Positions 4,326-6,015 of a stretch of DNA of 6,015 bases are shown here, piece by piece. The stretch is from positions 1 through 6,015 of the forward strand of contig JAABTE010000166.1 of the NCBI GenBank assembly GCA_011390035.1, given 5' to 3'. Under the pieces are notes generated by a model. The model was not told the DNA's origin and did not search any database. It was given only the letters and a program-made list of their open reading frames with translations. How positions within the stretch are numbered: position 1 is the first letter of the stretch; every line of letters starts with the position of its first letter. Source of the stretch: Desulfobacteraceae bacterium. GTDB lineage: Bacteria > Desulfobacterota > Desulfobacteria > Desulfobacterales > JAABSP01. The position numbers were made by a program, and so were the translations under genes.

Positions 4326-6015
4326 TCAGCCCGATCGCGGATGATCCAGCAGTTGGGCGATGCCCTTTAACGGGATCATGATCCAGTCGGGTCGGTTGTT
4401 CATCTCGTATCCCAGCTCGTAAACGGCCTTTTCCATCAGATAGACCGCCAGCAGGGTCTCGATCTCCGTGTCGGATTTCGGCATGAAATCCGCGTCTCCG
4501 CAGCCGCCCAGATAGCCCTTCATGAAGCGGGCGGCCACCCGGCGATACCATGCCTCGGCCCAGTGTTCCAGCTCGGGCCGGCGATCCTGATGAAAGGAGC
4601 CCCGGGCCTCTTCCCCCCGAAGGGCGCTGTAAACGGCGTAATGAAAGGACCGGATCATGCCCGCCACATCCCTCAGGGGCGAGCGCTTGATGCGCCGCTC
4701 GCTCACGGGCCGGGCCGGCTCGCCCTCGAAATCGATGATCACGAAATCGCCGCCGGTGTACAGCGCCTGGCCCAGGTGATAATCGCCATGACAGCGGAGC
4801 CGAAGGGCGGCGATCTTCTCCCGCGTGAGAACGCGGAAATGCTCCCCTATCTCCGCCTTGCGGGCGATCACGCCCAGGGCCGCGTCCCGCTGGATCTCGT
4901 CCATCCCGTGTTTCCGGCCCGCGAACCACTTTTCGAACCGGGGCAGCACCTGTCCGGCCAGAAGGCTCATGGACTGGAACAGGGAGCGCTGGTACAGCTT
5001 TGAAAACGGCTCCGGCTTGAACAGGGGCTGGATCTTATCCGAGGCCAGGGCAAGGTGCATTTCGGCGGTGCGGTTTCCCAGCAGTTCGGCCGATTCCAGA
5101 TAAAAGCCGATCCGATGGGCCATGTCATCCGGCGTCTTCTCCCGGCTCAGGCCCAAAACCCCCGCGTCCGGGAGCCTGGGCGGCGATTCCTCCGGATGCT
5201 CCAGCACCCGATGAAAGTAGGCGGACAGGCTGTGGAGGGTGTATTCCCACGCATCCCCCTGGTTGGGCACATAGGCCTGGAGCAGGGCCAGCGTGCGGGG
5301 CTCCGCCTCCGGCGCGTCGTACTCCAGGGCCCCTGCCACCTGCGGAATATGGGGAAAGCCCTTTCGCGTCAGGAACCGCCCGATCTCAAGATCCGGATTG
5401 ACGCCCTCCTGGAGGCGGCGAAACATTTTCAGGATAAACCGATCTCCGTAGCGAATCGAGGTGTTGCTCTGCTCGGACCGAAGGACCGCGCTGTCGGAAA
5501 CGTCCCCCCCGGCGGCTATCCGGCGATAAACCGAGGTGGTGGTGGCCCCAAGCCGCCCAACACGCCCCCGGACGCCGTGGCGGCGGGCAATCATCTCCAG
5601 CAGAAGATGATGAAATCCCTGCCGCGCAAAAGCATCCACCAGATAACCCCCGTCGCCCATGCCCTCTCCCCCCCCGGCCTGGACGAGGGCCACCACCGCC
5701 TGGGGCTGATCCTCCATCAGGTCCCTGGCCTCGGCTTCCGGAACATAGGTCACCGGCAGCAGGTAGGTCTCATCCCCCCCGCCGGCGTAATCCAGCCGGA
5801 CAAACAGAAGAAAAGCGGTAAAGCCATCCCCCGACAGCGGCAGGATCTCCGTAACCGCCGCCGTCTTGATCCGCTGACTCTTGGCACCGAACCACCGCTG
5901 GGTCCGCATATAAACCGGCAGATGCTTTTCCAGCCCGGCGGGAATCTCGCCGGCAAAGATCTCCTCCCATCGCGTCTCCACCGCCAGCACGGGCAGCGCC
6001 TCGCGCCGAACCTCC
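4326..6015 (-). CDS. mak: Maltokinase domain, probably the C-terminal half of a trehalose synthase-maltokinase (TreS-Mak) fusion; 5' end outside window
   Basis: This region phosphorylates maltose with ATP to maltose-1-phosphate, the donor for GlgE. The stop is at 4328-4326 and the frame is open to the right edge (first whole codon 6014-6012). Numbering from the GTG at 5990 (554 residues), the N-terminal cap has LPVYMRTQRWFGAKS (24-38), a hallmark of maltokinases. The kinase-like part has EQSNTSIRYGDRFILKMFRR (173-192; Lys188 probably binds ATP). The catalytic loop is CHGDYHLGQ (400-408; Asp403 the likely base), and IDFEGEP (419-425; Asp420 for magnesium) follows. The tail has RSPLRDVAGMIRSF (436-449) and YELGYEMNNRPDW (524-536). 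I treat the gene as 5'-truncated by the window. The codons before the GTG continue as EVRREALP, which reads like an inter-domain linker, and the GTG has no properly spaced ribosome-binding site. Many non-actinobacterial homologues are TreS-Mak fusions of roughly 1,100 residues, whereas a free maltokinase is about 450. The TreS domain itself is not visible, so the fusion is inference. glgB follows after 27 bases. Confidence 0.9.
   Translation of the reverse strand, partial: EVRREALPVLAVETRWEEIFAGEIPAGLEKHLPVYMRTQRWFGAKSQRIKTAAVTEILPLSGDGFTAFLLFVRLDYAGGGDETYLLPVTYVPEAEARDLMEDQPQAVVALVQAGGGEGMGDGGYLVDAFARQGFHHLLLEMIARRHGVRGRVGRLGATTTSVYRRIAAGGDVSDSAVLRSEQSNTSIRYGDRFILKMFRRLQEGVNPDLEIGRFLTRKGFPHIPQVAGALEYDAPEAEPRTLALLQAYVPNQGDAWEYTLHSLSAYFHRVLEHPEESPPRLPDAGVLGLSREKTPDDMAHRIGFYLESAELLGNRTAEMHLALASDKIQPLFKPEPFSKLYQRSLFQSMSLLAGQVLPRFEKWFAGRKHGMDEIQRDAALGVIARKAEIGEHFRVLTREKIAALRLRCHGDYHLGQALYTGGDFVIIDFEGEPARPVSERRIKRSPLRDVAGMIRSFHYAVYSALRGEEARGSFHQDRRPELEHWAEAWYRRVAARFMKGYLGGCGDADFMPKSDTEIETLLAVYLMEKAVYELGYEMNNRPDWIMIPLKGIAQLLDHPRSG

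Noticed and set aside
2322..4370. 682-codon open frame on the plus strand
   Set aside because: It lies exactly opposite glgB, whose catalytic motifs are all intact. The translation is rich in Val, Gly, Ala and His with no recognisable motif, as expected for the antisense frame of a GC-rich gene.
4228..4929. 233-codon minus-strand frame overlapping maltokinase and the start of glgB
   Set aside because: It is an out-of-frame shadow, Arg/Gly/Pro-rich, across two well-supported genes.

Overview
The window is a GC-rich bacterial chromosomal segment in which every supported gene lies on the minus strand. Reading in the direction of transcription (high to low coordinates), a three-gene alpha-glucan/trehalose cassette fills 6015 to 1097. 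It is followed by a short AT-richer islet with a small HicB-like ORF (1045 to 809) and then the start of an M24-type (Xaa-Pro peptidase-like) gene that runs off the left edge (648 to 1). Tight spacing, good Shine-Dalgarno sequences and high GC fit a GC-rich Gram-negative. The combination of short-form GlgB, actinobacterial-type glycogen synthase and fused TreS-maltokinase would suit Desulfobacterota, but that assignment is inference from family resemblance, not something the DNA proves.

The cassette is: (i) a maltokinase domain whose frame stays open to the right edge, so it is most likely the C-terminal half of a TreS-maltokinase fusion; (ii) 27 bases later, glgB, the 1,4-alpha-glucan branching enzyme with a complete GH13 active site; (iii) 4 bases later, a GT4-type glycogen synthase of the corynebacterial GlgA / mycobacterial GlgM kind. 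This is the gene set of the GlgE pathway. TreS turns trehalose into maltose, maltokinase makes maltose-1-phosphate, GlgM can make the same compound from ADP-glucose and glucose-1-phosphate, GlgE (expected just outside, not seen here) polymerises it, and GlgB branches the product. No glgC, glgP or glgX is in the window.

Between the cassette and the peptidase gene lies a stretch of about 41% GC (149 of 360 bases counted for 721-1080). It contains a HicB-like antitoxin ORF that stops at a TGA exactly where family members usually carry Gly in the linker to the DNA-binding domain. The codons after the stop still resemble the family for about a dozen residues, so this looks like a decaying orphan antitoxin with no HicA partner. 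The window is otherwise ordinary metabolic DNA. I see no mobile element, CRISPR array, tRNA, rRNA or new system.
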